DNA of 64,000 nucleotides from positions 3,867 through 67,866 of the forward strand of contig JBFMCQ010000014.1 of NCBI GenBank assembly GCA_040754295.1, read 5' to 3'. Position numbers and translations under genes: made by a program. Under the pieces are notes generated by a model. The model saw only the letters and a program-made list of their open reading frames with translations, searched no databases and was not told the origin of the DNA. This DNA is from Solimonas sp040754295. GTDB taxonomy: Bacteria; Pseudomonadota; Gammaproteobacteria; Nevskiales; Nevskiaceae. Below, piece by piece: positions 17,831-26,696 of the stretch; the stretch's first letter is position 1, and the number at the start of each line of letters is the position of its first letter.

Positions 17831-18564
17831 AGATACCCCCTGAGCTTCGACTCGATGTTGCGCGGATTCTCGCCCTGTGAAATCGAGATCAGCCCTTCGA
17901 TCGTCATCTCGCGCATGCGCGTCTGCTCGGCGATCGCGGACTTGAGCTTGGCCGCGATCGGCAGGAAGAACAGGTTGGCCGACGCGATGCCGTAGATCGT
18001 CGCCGTGAACGCGGCCGCGATGCCGGTACCGAGCTTGCTCGGGTCGGCGAGGTTCTTCATCACCGACATCAGGCCGAGCACCGCGCCGATGATGCCCAGC
18101 GTCGGCGCATAGATGCCCATGCCCTCGAAGACCTTCGCGCTCTGCTGGTCGAAATGCTCGCGGGTCTGCATCTCCACTTCGAGAATGCTGCGGATCGCGT
18201 CCGGCTCGGCGCCGTCGACGAGCATCTGCAGCCCCTTCTTCAGGAACGGATCGGCTTCCGACTCCGCGTTGCCCTCGAGCGCGAGCAGCCCCTGCTTGCG
18301 CGCGATGCTGCTCCATTCCACGATGCGCTCGATCAGCGCCAGCGGATCATGCTGCGGCGGACGGAATGCCCAGCGCAGGATCTTCATCGCGTGCTTGAAC
18401 GTCGTCATCGGCGTGTGGATCAGGATCGCCGCGAGCGTGCCGACGAGCACGATCACGAACGCCGCCGGGTTCATCAGCCCGCCGACGCCGGCGCCCTTGA
18501 GAATGCTGCCGCCGACGATCGCGAACAGCGCGAGCACGACACCGGCCACCGACAGCTTATCCAT
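17824..18564 (-). CDS. motC: flagellar motor stator protein MotC (MotA family)
   Basis: A 246-residue MotA-type stator subunit with four transmembrane segments: the pair at ~5-50, the large cytoplasmic loop, then GIYAPTLGIIGAVLGLMSVM and IYGIASANLFFLPIAAKLKS. The cytoplasmic loop contains the charged residues that touch FliG. It forms the ion channel with MotD. Its ATG overlaps the cheA stop by 8 bp, so no cheB lies between them as it does in Pseudomonas. The last residues and stop codon fall inside an inverted-repeat element. Confidence 0.9.
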   Translation of the reverse strand: MDKLSVAGVVLALFAIVGGSILKGAGVGGLMNPAAFVIVLVGTLAAILIHTPMTTFKHAMKILRWAFRPPQHDPLALIERIVEWSSIARKQGLLALEGNAESEADPFLKKGLQMLVDGAEPDAIRSILEVEMQTREHFDQQSAKVFEGMGIYAPTLGIIGAVLGLMSVMKNLADPSKLGTGIAAAFTATIYGIASANLFFLPIAAKLKSAIAEQTRMREMTIEGLISISQGENPRNIESKLRGYLH

Positions 18565-20404
18565 GCGCCGCCTCCGGCCGCGGGCGCATCGACGTGCGGC
18601 GGTACGCTTCGACCAGCCCGGCGAAATCGAGGATCAGCGCGACGCGGCCGTCCGGCAGCACGGTGGCACCCGAGATGCCGGCGAGGCCGCGCAGCGACGG
18701 CCCCAGCGGCTTGATGACGATCTCCTCGCGGCCGCGCACCATGCGCACGACGAAGCCGAAGCGCTCGTCGCCGACCTGGGCGACGACGACGTGGCGTTTG
18801 CCGTCGCTGTGGCCGTCGCCGAGCCATGGTTCGAGATAGACCAGGCGCAGCACGTCGCGGCGCGTCAGCACGACGTCCCAGCGGTCGAGCTTTTCGACGC
18901 GTGCAGGGTCGAGCTCGAAGACGTCGAGCACCGGCGCCAGCGGCAGTGCGAACTGTCGATCCGAGGCGAACACCATCAGCGCGGACAGAATCGCCAGCGT
19001 CAGCGGCACGCGGATGTGCACGGTGCTGCCGTGCCCCAGCTGTGACTCGATGCGCACGCTGCCGCCGAGCCCGCGGATGCGCGACATCACCACGTCCATG
19101 CCGACGCCCCGCCCAGACAGGTCGGAGATCTGCTCCTTGGTCGAGAAGCCGGGCAGGAAGACCAGCTGCAGGCATTCCTCCGGACTCATCTGTGCGGCCT
19201 CGGTCGCGGCGACGAGGCCTTTCTCCAGCGCCTTGCCGCGGACGCGCTCGGCGTCGATGCCGGCGCCGTCGTCGCGCACGGTGATGACGATGCTGTCGCC
19301 CTGCTGTTCGGCGGCCAGCACCAGCTTGCCGGTCGGCGGCTTGCCGCAGCGCACGCGCTCGTCCGGCATCTCGATGCCGTGATCGACGCTGTTGCGGACC
19401 ATGTGGATCAGGGGATCGGCCAGCGCGTCGACGAGATTCTTGTCGAGATCGGTGTCCTCGCCGAGGAGCTCCACCTCGACCTGCTTGCCGAGGCTGCGCG
19501 CGACGTCGCGGGCGATCTTCGGGAAACGCGCGAAAACCTTGCGGATCGGCTGCATGCGGATCTGCATGACCGCGTTCTGCAGGCCGCGGGTGATGAAGTC
19601 GAGCTCGCCGACCGCGCGCGTCATCTGCTCGGTGCCGCCCTGCGTGCTCAGCGCCTTGAGGCGGTTGCGCGCGAGCACCAGCTCACCGACGAGGTTCATC
19701 ATCCGGTCGAGACGCGCGGTGTCGACACGGACAGTCGTTTCGGCAGGCGGCGGCTTGCTCGTGTCGCCCTCCGGCGGAGACGCCGGGGCCAAGAGCGATG
19801 CCGTGCGCGGCAGATCGCCTGCGCTGCCGGCGCCCGCTCCCGCACCCTGGCCCGCGCAGGCAGCGGGATTCTGCGCGCCGGAGCCCTTGCTCTTGCCGTG
19901 CAGCTCGTCGAGCAGCGCTTCGAACTCGTCCTCGCTGATCGTATCGGCCGCGGCCGGCGCGGCCTTCTTCGGTTGGCGCGGTTTCCTTGCCGCCTTGGCG
20001 GGCGGCAGCGGTGCCGCTTCAGCGGCGGCAAGGCCGCGCAGGCGCGCCAGTAAGGCCTGCGGCGCAGGCTGCAGCGGCGCATTTGCCGCGACCGCATCCA
20101 TCATCGCCTGCACCTGATCGAGCGCCTGCAGCACCGCGTCCATCAGCGGCGCGTCGACGGCGCGCCTGCCCGCGCGCAGCGCGTTGAACACGTCCTCGGC
20201 CGCATGGCACAGCTCGACCAGCGGCTGCAGCTCGAGAAATCCGGCGCCGCCCTTGACCGTATGAAACGTGCGGAAGATGTCGTTGAGCAGCGCCGCGTCC
20301 TGCGGGCGCGATTCGAGCTCGACCAGGCGCGCGCCGAGCTGCTGCACGAGCTCCCCCGCCTCGGCGAGAAAGTCGGCGCGGATCTCGTCGGCTTCGCTGC
20401 TCAT
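18557..20404 (-). CDS. cheA: chemotaxis histidine kinase CheA
   Basis: A 615-residue chemotaxis kinase. The N-terminal HPt domain has FRTFHTVKGGAGF with phospho-accepting H48. A long Ala/Pro linker follows with a short acidic helix (ISEDEFEALLDELHG) in place of an obvious P2 domain. Then come the dimerisation helices (LDRMMNLVGELVLARNRL), the ATP domain with HMVRNSVDHGIE, DDGAGID and GRGVGMDVV, and a CheW-like C-terminal domain. I chose the ATG at 20404, 7 nt after the cheZ stop; 14 upstream residues in frame overlap cheZ. It passes phosphate to CheY. Confidence 0.92.
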   Translation of the reverse strand: MSSEADEIRADFLAEAGELVQQLGARLVELESRPQDAALLNDIFRTFHTVKGGAGFLELQPLVELCHAAEDVFNALRAGRRAVDAPLMDAVLQALDQVQAMMDAVAANAPLQPAPQALLARLRGLAAAEAAPLPPAKAARKPRQPKKAAPAAADTISEDEFEALLDELHGKSKGSGAQNPAACAGQGAGAGAGSAGDLPRTASLLAPASPPEGDTSKPPPAETTVRVDTARLDRMMNLVGELVLARNRLKALSTQGGTEQMTRAVGELDFITRGLQNAVMQIRMQPIRKVFARFPKIARDVARSLGKQVEVELLGEDTDLDKNLVDALADPLIHMVRNSVDHGIEMPDERVRCGKPPTGKLVLAAEQQGDSIVITVRDDGAGIDAERVRGKALEKGLVAATEAAQMSPEECLQLVFLPGFSTKEQISDLSGRGVGMDVVMSRIRGLGGSVRIESQLGHGSTVHIRVPLTLAILSALMVFASDRQFALPLAPVLDVFELDPARVEKLDRWDVVLTRRDVLRLVYLEPWLGDGHSDGKRHVVVAQVGDERFGFVVRMVRGREEIVIKPLGPSLRGLAGISGATVLPDGRVALILDFAGLVEAYRRTSMRPRPEAAHG

Positions 20405-20411
20405 CGTTGAA

Positions 20412-21143
20412 TCAAAATCCCAGGCTGGCCAATAGCTCGTCGGCATCCTGCTGGCTGGCCGCGCCCGCCTGTCCGGGCAGCGCCGGGCCGGCCAGCTCGC
20501 CGGACAAGGGCTGTATCGGCCGCTGCGGCGCGGACTGAAGCCCGCTGCCGGCGGCGCGCAGCAGCTCCAGAAGAGCGGTCTCGACGTTGCGAACGAGCGT
20601 GATCACGCGCTTGATGATCTGCCCGGAGATGTCCTGGTACGCCTGCGCCTGCGCCAGCTCGGAGAGCGTGCCGCGCAGCGCCGCCGCACAGCGGGTCAGC
20701 TCGCCGTGCACCTCGTGCATCAGCACGCCGACGCTGGCGACATCGGGATGCGCCTCGGCGAGCACGGCTTCGGTTTCGGCGAGCTGCGCCGCGGCGCGGT
20801 CGATGCCGGCCGCGACTTCGCGCGCCTCGTCGACGAGATCGAGCGTGCGGTGCGCCGCGCTCTCGGTGACCTGCATGACGTAATCGAGACGATCGCGGGC
20901 GTCGGGAATCTCGTCGCCGGCGAGGCGCGCCAGGCGCTCGTCCATGCGCATCTCGACGACCGCTTCGTGCAGCTCGCGCGTCAGCCGCGCGACATACGCG
21001 AACAGGCCGGTTTCGCGCGCGCGCACGAGCGCGTCGAGCCCGGCGTCGAAAGTCTCGTCGTCGCCGGCCTCCAGCGCCGCAAGCAGCTCGCGCAGTCGCT
21101 GCACTGTGCGCGCGCGCTGCTCGCCTACACGGGCGGCCGCCAT
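20412..21143 (-). CDS. cheZ: CheY-P phosphatase CheZ
   Basis: A 243-residue helical protein that dephosphorylates CheY. The catalytic motif AYQDISGQIIKRVI supplies the aspartate and glutamine used for attack on CheY-P. The C-terminal peptide DADELLASLGF is the CheY-tethering helix, separated by a flexible Gly/Pro/Gln linker. It lies 56 bp after cheY and 7 bp before cheA. CheZ is typical of gamma- and betaproteobacterial chemotaxis and, with cheB and cheR missing from this locus, is the only signal-removal gene seen here. Confidence 0.9.
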   Translation of the reverse strand: MAAARVGEQRARTVQRLRELLAALEAGDDETFDAGLDALVRARETGLFAYVARLTRELHEAVVEMRMDERLARLAGDEIPDARDRLDYVMQVTESAAHRTLDLVDEAREVAAGIDRAAAQLAETEAVLAEAHPDVASVGVLMHEVHGELTRCAAALRGTLSELAQAQAYQDISGQIIKRVITLVRNVETALLELLRAAGSGLQSAPQRPIQPLSGELAGPALPGQAGAASQQDADELLASLGF

Positions 21144-21199
21144 CTCAGTTGTCCCATGGCGCTGCGCGCCATCGGCTGCGGCTGAAACTGCGTTTCATC

Positions 21200-21592
21200 C
21201 TAGGCGACCTCGCTGAGCCGCTGGAAGATCTTGTCGATCTTGTCCTTGAGCGTCTGCGCCGTGAACGGCTTGATGATGTAGCCATTCACGCCGGCCTGCG
21301 CGGCCTCGATGATCTGCTCGCGCTGCGCCTCTGCGGTGACCATCAGCACCGGCGTCTTGGCGATGCGCGCATCGCCGCGGATGTTGCGCAGCAGCTCGAT
21401 GCCGGTCATGCCCGGCATGTTCCAGTCGGTGATGACGAAGTCGAAGCTCCCCGCCTGCAGCAGCGGCCAGGCGCTCTTGCCGTCGTCGGCCTCGGTCGTG
21501 TTGGTATAGCCCAGATCGCCGAGGAGGTTCTTGACGATGCGCCGCATCGTCGAGAAATCGTCCACGATCAGAATGCGCATGTTCTTGTCCAT
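21200..21592 (-). CDS. cheY: chemotaxis response regulator CheY
   Basis: A 130-residue single receiver domain. The acidic pair is in ILIVDDFSTMRR, the phospho-acceptor D56 in FVITDWNMPGM, and the switch lysine in GYIIKPF. CheY-P binds FliM at the flagellar switch to change rotation. DFSTMRRIVKNLL and DWNMPGMTGIELL are close to the best-studied enterobacterial CheY. The first ATG (MDKNMRIL) is used; a second lies four codons in. It is 15 bp downstream of fliA in the same unit. Confidence 0.93.
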   Translation of the reverse strand: MDKNMRILIVDDFSTMRRIVKNLLGDLGYTNTTEADDGKSAWPLLQAGSFDFVITDWNMPGMTGIELLRNIRGDARIAKTPVLMVTAEAQREQIIEAAQAGVNGYIIKPFTAQTLKDKIDKIFQRLSEVA

Positions 21593-21607
21593 CGCTTGTC
21601 CACCCGT

Positions 21608-22330
21608 TCAAACCGTTGCGTGCATCTCTTTCCAGTCCTTGAGCCGCGCACGCAGGCGGATCAGCGCCTGGCCGTGAATCTGGCAGACGCGGCTCTCGCT
21701 GACGTCGAGCACCGCGCCGATCTCGCGCAGGTTCATCTCGTCGTCGTAGTACATCGACATCACCAGCCGCTCGCGCTCGGGAAGGCTCGCGATCGCGGCG
21801 GCGAGCGCTTCGTGGAACTCGCCGCGCTGCAGGTCGTCGAGCGGGCCGCCGGTGGGATCGGGCGTGTCCAGCGTTTCGTCGCCGTCCTCGCCGCCGGCAT
21901 TGAGGCTCAGCACCTGGCAGCGCGCGCCGTCCTGGACGATCTCGTGGTACTCGGCGACGCTGATGCCGAGCCGCTCGGCGACCTCGGACTCGCGCGCGTC
22001 GCGGCCGGTCGACTGCTCGATCTCGCGGATTGCCGCGGCGACCTCGCGCAGGCGCCGGTGCACCGAGCGCGGTGCCCAGTCACCGCTGCGCAGCTCGTCG
22101 AGCATCGCGCCGCGGATACGGATGCCGGCATAGGTCTCGAACGACGCGCCGCGATCGCCGCTGTAGTTTCGCGCCGCCTCGATGAGCCCGATGATGCCGG
22201 CCTGGATCAGATCGTCGACATCGACGCTCGACGGCAGGCGCGCCGCCAGATGATGGGCGATCCGCCGCACCAGCTCGCCGTGGCGGCGCACCAGATCGGT
22301 CTCGGGCGCCGTTCCGCGCGCGCCGCTCAC
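21608..22330 (-). CDS. fliA: flagellar sigma factor FliA (sigma-28)
   Basis: A 240-residue sigma factor for late flagellar genes. Region 2 is seen in VDVDDLIQAGIIGLIEAARN and the FETYAGIRIRGAMLDELRS segment typical of sigma-28; region 4 helices end in SLPERERLVMSMYYDDEM and LREIGAVLDVSESRVCQIH. The start is a GTG at 22330 preceded by GGGAGA; the frame is open further upstream through the flhG 3' end without sigma similarity. It lies between flhG and cheY in the long flhA unit. The flagellin genes it would transcribe are outside the window. Confidence 0.92.
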   Translation of the reverse strand: MSGARGTAPETDLVRRHGELVRRIAHHLAARLPSSVDVDDLIQAGIIGLIEAARNYSGDRGASFETYAGIRIRGAMLDELRSGDWAPRSVHRRLREVAAAIREIEQSTGRDARESEVAERLGISVAEYHEIVQDGARCQVLSLNAGGEDGDETLDTPDPTGGPLDDLQRGEFHEALAAAIASLPERERLVMSMYYDDEMNLREIGAVLDVSESRVCQIHGQALIRLRARLKDWKEMHATV

Positions 22331-22379
22331 GGCCGCTCTCCCGCAGCCTGTGCCGGCCGCGCGCCCCGGTGCGGCGCTG

Positions 22380-23261
22380 TCACGCCAGCGCTCCGGCGCC
22401 GCTGGCGACCAGGCGCTCGACGAAGAACTCCAGGTTGCCGCGCGCGCCCTCGGGCAGCGACCAGCCGGCGATCTGCTTCGCCAGCGCGCGATACGCCTGC
22501 GCGCTCGGCGCGCTCGGGTAGGCCTCGACGACGGCACGCTGCCGGCGCACCGCGCGCTTGAGCCACTCGTCGTGCGGAATCGTGCCGATGTGGTTGAGCG
22601 TCACGTCGAGAAAGCGCTCGGCAACACGGCGCAGGTTGGTGAAGATCTCGCGCGCCTCCGCCGGCGCATGCGTCTGGTTGGTCAGCACCTGGATGCGCTT
22701 GAGGCCGTGGTCGCGGTTGAGCACCTTGATCAGCGCGTAGGCGTCGGTCAGCGACTGCGGATCGTTGGTGACGACGACGATGACCTCCTGCGAGGCCTGA
22801 CTGAAGGTGATGACGCTGTCGGCGATGCCGGCAGCCGTATCGACGATCAGCGTCTCGATCGGCCGCTGCAGGTCCGAGAAGGCATGCACCAGACCCGCGT
22901 GCTCGGCGGGCGACAGCTCCGCCATGTTGCGGCGGCCGCTCGAGGCCGGCACGACGAGCACTCCTGCCGGACCTTCGACCAGCGTGTCGTCGAGCGTGCA
23001 GCTGCCGGCGATCACGTGCGAGAGGTTGTACGTCGGCTGCAGGCCGAGCATGACATCGATGTTGGCGAGCCCCAGATCGCCGTCGAGCAGCATCACCTGG
23101 CGACCGTCGAGCGCCATCGACACGGCGAGGTTGACCGAGGTGGACGTCTTGCCGACGCCACCCTTGCCGCTGGTCACGGCGATCACCTGCACCGGCTTGA
23201 GTGCGCGCAGCCGGCGCAGTCCCGCGGCCTGGCGTCCGCTCATCGCGTCATGCTCCGGCAT
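22380..23261 (-). CDS. flhG: flagellar number regulator FlhG/FleN (MinD-like ATPase)
   Basis: A 293-residue MinD/ParA-type ATPase. The deviant Walker A motif SGKGGVGKTS follows a short N-terminal helix whose Q and LRRL residues resemble the DQA(x)GLR FlhF-activating element (RQAAGLRRLRAL). LLDGDLGLANIDVMLGL and LIVDTAAGIADSV complete the site. FlhG limits the number of flagella at the pole and restrains FleQ. The start at 23261 has GGAG 6 nt before and overlaps flhF by 14 bp; an ATG at 23243 is an alternative. Confidence 0.9.
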   Translation of the reverse strand: MPEHDAMSGRQAAGLRRLRALKPVQVIAVTSGKGGVGKTSTSVNLAVSMALDGRQVMLLDGDLGLANIDVMLGLQPTYNLSHVIAGSCTLDDTLVEGPAGVLVVPASSGRRNMAELSPAEHAGLVHAFSDLQRPIETLIVDTAAGIADSVITFSQASQEVIVVVTNDPQSLTDAYALIKVLNRDHGLKRIQVLTNQTHAPAEAREIFTNLRRVAERFLDVTLNHIGTIPHDEWLKRAVRRQRAVVEAYPSAPSAQAYRALAKQIAGWSLPEGARGNLEFFVERLVASGAGALA

Positions 23262-24468
23262 GCGCGGCTCCGAACTGCAGTGCGAGCGTACTGTCGTCGA
23301 CCCGAGCCGGCGCCTGCCGCGCCAGCTGCATCGCCTGCAGCACGAGCTGGTCGGCGCGCGCGCGCGCAATGTCCTCCGGGACACGCTGCCCGCTGCACAG
23401 ATACTGGATCGGCAGCCGGTGACGGATCGCCGCAGACAGCACGCCGCCGATGCGTGTCGCCTCGTCGAGCTTGGTCAGCACGCAGCCCTGCGGCTGCGCC
23501 GCCCCGAAGCGCCGCAGGATCTCGTCCTGGTCACCGGCCTGCGTCGTCGCCGAGAGCACCAGCCACGGACGAATCGGCCGCTGCGCCGCCTTGAGCTCGG
23601 CGAACTGCGCGGCGAGCTTGCGGTCGCGCGCGGCCATGCCGGCGGTGTCGATCAGCACCAGCTTGCGGTCCGCGAGGCGTGCGAGCGCGTCGCGCAGCTC
23701 GGCCGCGTTGGCCGCGGTCTGCACCGGCACGCCGAGCAGCCGGCCGTAGGTGAACAGCTGCTCCTGCGCGCCGACGCGGTAATGATCGGTGGTGACGAGC
23801 GCCAGATCGCGCGTGCCGTGCTTCGCGGCAAAGCGCGCCGCGAGCTTGGCGATCGTCGTCGTCTTGCCCACGCCCGTGGGTCCGAGCAGCGCGATCACGC
23901 CGCCGTCGAGCACCGGATCTGCGCCGGCGACCGGAATACGACGCGCCAGCAGACCCAGCGGCAGAAAGCGCGAGCGTTCCGCGTCGACGTCACGCGGCAG
24001 CTGCTCGACGATCTCGCGCGCCAGCCGCGCATCGAGGCCCAGATCGGCCATCGCACGCAAGGCCGCCATGCGCTCCGGCTGGCGCTCGGACAGATCGTGC
24101 CAGGCGAGGCCCGCCATCTGCTGCTCGAAGAGGCGGCGCATGCCGGTGATCTCGTGGCGGAGCCGCTGGATTTCCGGAGCCGGCAATGCGGCCGCGGTCG
24201 CAGGCGCCTGTTGCGGCGGCGCCGCCACCGTCGTCTGCGCGGGCACCGTGCGCTCGACGCGCGGCTGCCCAGGCGCCGCCGCTGCAGCCTTCTCGTCGCG
24301 GCGTGCCGCAGCATGCATCAGCGACTCGTCGTAGTCCGTCGCCGCGACGACCTCGATGCCGCCGGGCACGCGGCGGTTGGACAGAATCACCGCCTCCGGC
24401 CCCTGCTCTTCGCGCACCATGCGGATCGCCTCACGCATGCTGCCGGCGACAAACCGTTTGATCTTCAT
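23248..24468 (-). CDS. flhF: polar flagellum placement GTPase FlhF
   Basis: A 406-residue SRP-family GTPase that marks the pole for flagellar assembly. It begins MKIKRFVAGSMREAIRMV, as FlhF proteins do, followed by an Ala/Pro-rich basic linker and then the NG domain with GPTGVGKTTTIAKLAARFA, LVTTDHYRVGAQEQL, DTAGMAARD and TKLDEA. I chose the ATG at 24468; the frame is open upstream into flhA without matching the family. The start is 58 bp after the flhA stop. Together with flhG it argues for a single polar flagellum. Confidence 0.93.
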   Translation of the reverse strand: MKIKRFVAGSMREAIRMVREEQGPEAVILSNRRVPGGIEVVAATDYDESLMHAAARRDEKAAAAAPGQPRVERTVPAQTTVAAPPQQAPATAAALPAPEIQRLRHEITGMRRLFEQQMAGLAWHDLSERQPERMAALRAMADLGLDARLAREIVEQLPRDVDAERSRFLPLGLLARRIPVAGADPVLDGGVIALLGPTGVGKTTTIAKLAARFAAKHGTRDLALVTTDHYRVGAQEQLFTYGRLLGVPVQTAANAAELRDALARLADRKLVLIDTAGMAARDRKLAAQFAELKAAQRPIRPWLVLSATTQAGDQDEILRRFGAAQPQGCVLTKLDEATRIGGVLSAAIRHRLPIQYLCSGQRVPEDIARARADQLVLQAMQLARQAPARVDDSTLALQFGAAHAGA

Positions 24469-24526
24469 CTGGACTGCGCGCTCCTCGTCTGCGTCCGCCG
24501 TCTGTGCCTGGTCATCCCTGGATCCT

Positions 24527-26587
24527 TCATGCAACCGCGCCGACCATGCGCAGGCGCTTGCTGTCCGGCACTTCGTCGTACGCAAGCACGTGCAGCCCCG
24601 GGATCGTCTGACGCGTGAACCGGGCGAGCAGCGGCCGCAAGGCCGGAGGCACCAGCAGCACCGCCGGCTGACCCTGCGTCTCCTGGCGCCGCGTCTGCTC
24701 GGCCAGCGAGCGATGCATCCGCTCCGCGAGCCCCGGCTCGATCGCCGCACCGCCGCTCTTGAGGCTGTCCTGCAACACCTGTTCCAGCGGCGCGCTCAGC
24801 GTGAGCACCGGCAGCTCCGGCTCCAGGCCGTTGATTTCCTGGACGATCTGACGGCCCAGCGCGATGCGCACGAGGCCCGAGAGAACGACGGGATCCTGAC
24901 TCCGCGCGCCATGCTCGGCGAGCGTCTCGGCGATCACGCGCAGGTTGCGGATCGGCACGCGCTCGGCGAGCAGGCTCTGCAGGACTTTCACGAACACCGA
25001 CAGCGGCAGCAGCTTGGGCACCAGATCCTCGACGAGCTTCGGCGCCTGCTTCGCCAGCTGGTTGAGCAGCGCCTGCGCTTCGTCGTGCCCGAGCAGCTCG
25101 TGTGCGTGCGTCTTGATCACCTGCGACAGATGCGTCGCGATCACCGTCGGGCAGTCGACGACGGTGTAGCCCATCGACTGCGCGTGCTCGCGCGCGGCGC
25201 GCTCCACCCATACCGCGTCGAGGCCGAACGCCGGATCCTTCGTCGCGATGCCGTCGACCGCGCCAAAGACGCGGCCGGGATTGAGCGCGAGCTCGCGATC
25301 GGGATAGACCTGCCCCTCCGCGACCGGCACGCCATGCACGAGCAGGCGATAGGCCGACGGCTGCAGCTGCAGGTTGTCGCGAATGTGCACCGGCGCGATC
25401 AGAAAGCCCAGCTCCTGCGTGAGCTTCTTGCGCACGCCCTTGATCCGCGCCATCAGCTCGCCGCCCTGGCGCGCGTCGACCAGCGGAATCAGCCGGTAGC
25501 CGACTTCGAGCCCGAGCACGTCCTCGCCGGGCAGGTCTTCCCACGACAGCTCCGCCGGTGCCTGCGCTTGCGGCGCTTCCTGCGCCGGCGCCGCCGCTGC
25601 CGCTCGCGCGCGCCGCGCGATCAGCCACGCCGCACCGCCGCAGACCAGCGCGAGCAGCAGGAACGCGAGATTGGGCATACCGGGAATCAGCCCCACCAGT
25701 CCGAGCAGACCGCCGGTCACCGCGAGCACGCGCGGCTGGCTGAACAGCTGCGAAACGACCTGCGACGACATGTCGGCCTTGCGCGACATGCGCGTGACCA
25801 GCACGGCGACCGCGGTCGACAGCAGCAGTGCCGGCACCTGGGCGACGAGGCCGTCGCCGATCGTCAGCAGCGTGTAGGTGCGCGCGGCGTCGGCGAACGC
25901 CATCTCGTGCTGCAGCGTGCCGATCAGAAGGCCGCCGACGATGTTGATCAGCAGGATCAGGATGCCGGCGAGCGCATCGCCGCGCACGAACTTGCTGGCG
26001 CCGTCCATCGCGCCGTAGAAATCGGCTTCGGCGCGCACCTCCTCGCGCCGCGCCTTGGCCTCGTCGCGCGCCAGGATGCCGGCGTTGAGATCGGCGTCGA
26101 TCGCCATCTGGCGGCCGGGCAGCGCGTCGAGGACGAAGCGCGCCGAAACCTCGGAAACGCGCTCCGCGCCCTTCGTGACCACCATGAAATTGACGATCGT
26201 CAGGATGACGAAGACGACCAGGCCGACCGCGTAGTTGCCGCCGATGACGAACTCGCCGAAGGCTTCGATGACGCGACCGGCCGCGCCGGTGCCGTGCTGG
26301 CCGTTGAGCAGCACGACCCGCGTCGACGCGACGTTGAGCGCCAGGCGCAGCAGCGTCGCGAACAGCAGCACCGTCGGAAACGAGCTGAAGTCGAGCGGCC
26401 GCAGCACGTAGATCACCGCGAGCAGGATCGTGATCGACAGCGTGATGTTCATCGTGAACATCAGGTCGAGCAGCGCCGGCGACAAGGGCACGACCATCAT
26501 CGCCAGCACCGTCAGCAGCAGCAGCGGCGCCGCCAAGCCGTTGCGGCTCAGCTCGCGCATGCGCAGCAGCAGATCGGTGAGGGTCAT
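24527..26587 (-). CDS. flhA: flagellar export gate protein FlhA
   Basis: A 686-residue inner-membrane component of the flagellar type III export gate. The N-terminal third has about eight transmembrane segments with FPTVLLFATLLRLALNVAST and the FHIPEP-type cytoplasmic loop containing KGAERVSEVSARFVLDALPG. A Pro/Ala linker leads to the cytosolic nonameric domain that docks chaperone-substrate pairs. A -24/-12 promoter lies directly upstream; its predicted start point is within a few bases of the ATG, so the message would be nearly leaderless. It heads the unit flhA-flhF-flhG-fliA-che-mot. Confidence 0.94.
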   Translation of the reverse strand: MTLTDLLLRMRELSRNGLAAPLLLLTVLAMMVVPLSPALLDLMFTMNITLSITILLAVIYVLRPLDFSSFPTVLLFATLLRLALNVASTRVVLLNGQHGTGAAGRVIEAFGEFVIGGNYAVGLVVFVILTIVNFMVVTKGAERVSEVSARFVLDALPGRQMAIDADLNAGILARDEAKARREEVRAEADFYGAMDGASKFVRGDALAGILILLINIVGGLLIGTLQHEMAFADAARTYTLLTIGDGLVAQVPALLLSTAVAVLVTRMSRKADMSSQVVSQLFSQPRVLAVTGGLLGLVGLIPGMPNLAFLLLALVCGGAAWLIARRARAAAAAPAQEAPQAQAPAELSWEDLPGEDVLGLEVGYRLIPLVDARQGGELMARIKGVRKKLTQELGFLIAPVHIRDNLQLQPSAYRLLVHGVPVAEGQVYPDRELALNPGRVFGAVDGIATKDPAFGLDAVWVERAAREHAQSMGYTVVDCPTVIATHLSQVIKTHAHELLGHDEAQALLNQLAKQAPKLVEDLVPKLLPLSVFVKVLQSLLAERVPIRNLRVIAETLAEHGARSQDPVVLSGLVRIALGRQIVQEINGLEPELPVLTLSAPLEQVLQDSLKSGGAAIEPGLAERMHRSLAEQTRRQETQGQPAVLLVPPALRPLLARFTRQTIPGLHVLAYDEVPDSKRLRMVGAVA

Positions 26588-26598
26588 GGCCGGGCGCT

Positions 26599-26615
26599 TG
26601 CAATGCCTGTGCCGC
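26599..26615 (-). promoter_or_regulatory. sigma-54 promoter upstream of flhA
   Basis: On the minus strand GCGGCACAGGCATTGCA fits the -24/-12 consensus YTGGCACGRNNNTTGCW at all but three of its defined positions, with GG and GC exactly 10 bp apart. It sits 12-28 bp before the flhA ATG, between that gene and the inverted repeat after flhB. Confidence 0.75.
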
Positions 26616-26638
26616 GTGCGCCGCCCGTAGGTTGGGCC

Positions 26639-26696
26639 GTAGGTCGCGCTTCAGCCCGACATGCGAAGGCCGTCGTCGGGCTCAAGCCCGACCTAC
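26639..26696. repeat. inverted repeat overlapping the end of flhB
   Basis: Arms at 26639-26660 and 26675-26696 are inverted copies with two mismatches in 22 bp, of the widespread GTAGGTCGGGCTT type. The minus-strand reading of the right arm provides the flhB stop codon (26693-26695). A strong hairpin at this place could end or stabilise the fliL-flhB message. Confidence 0.8.
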
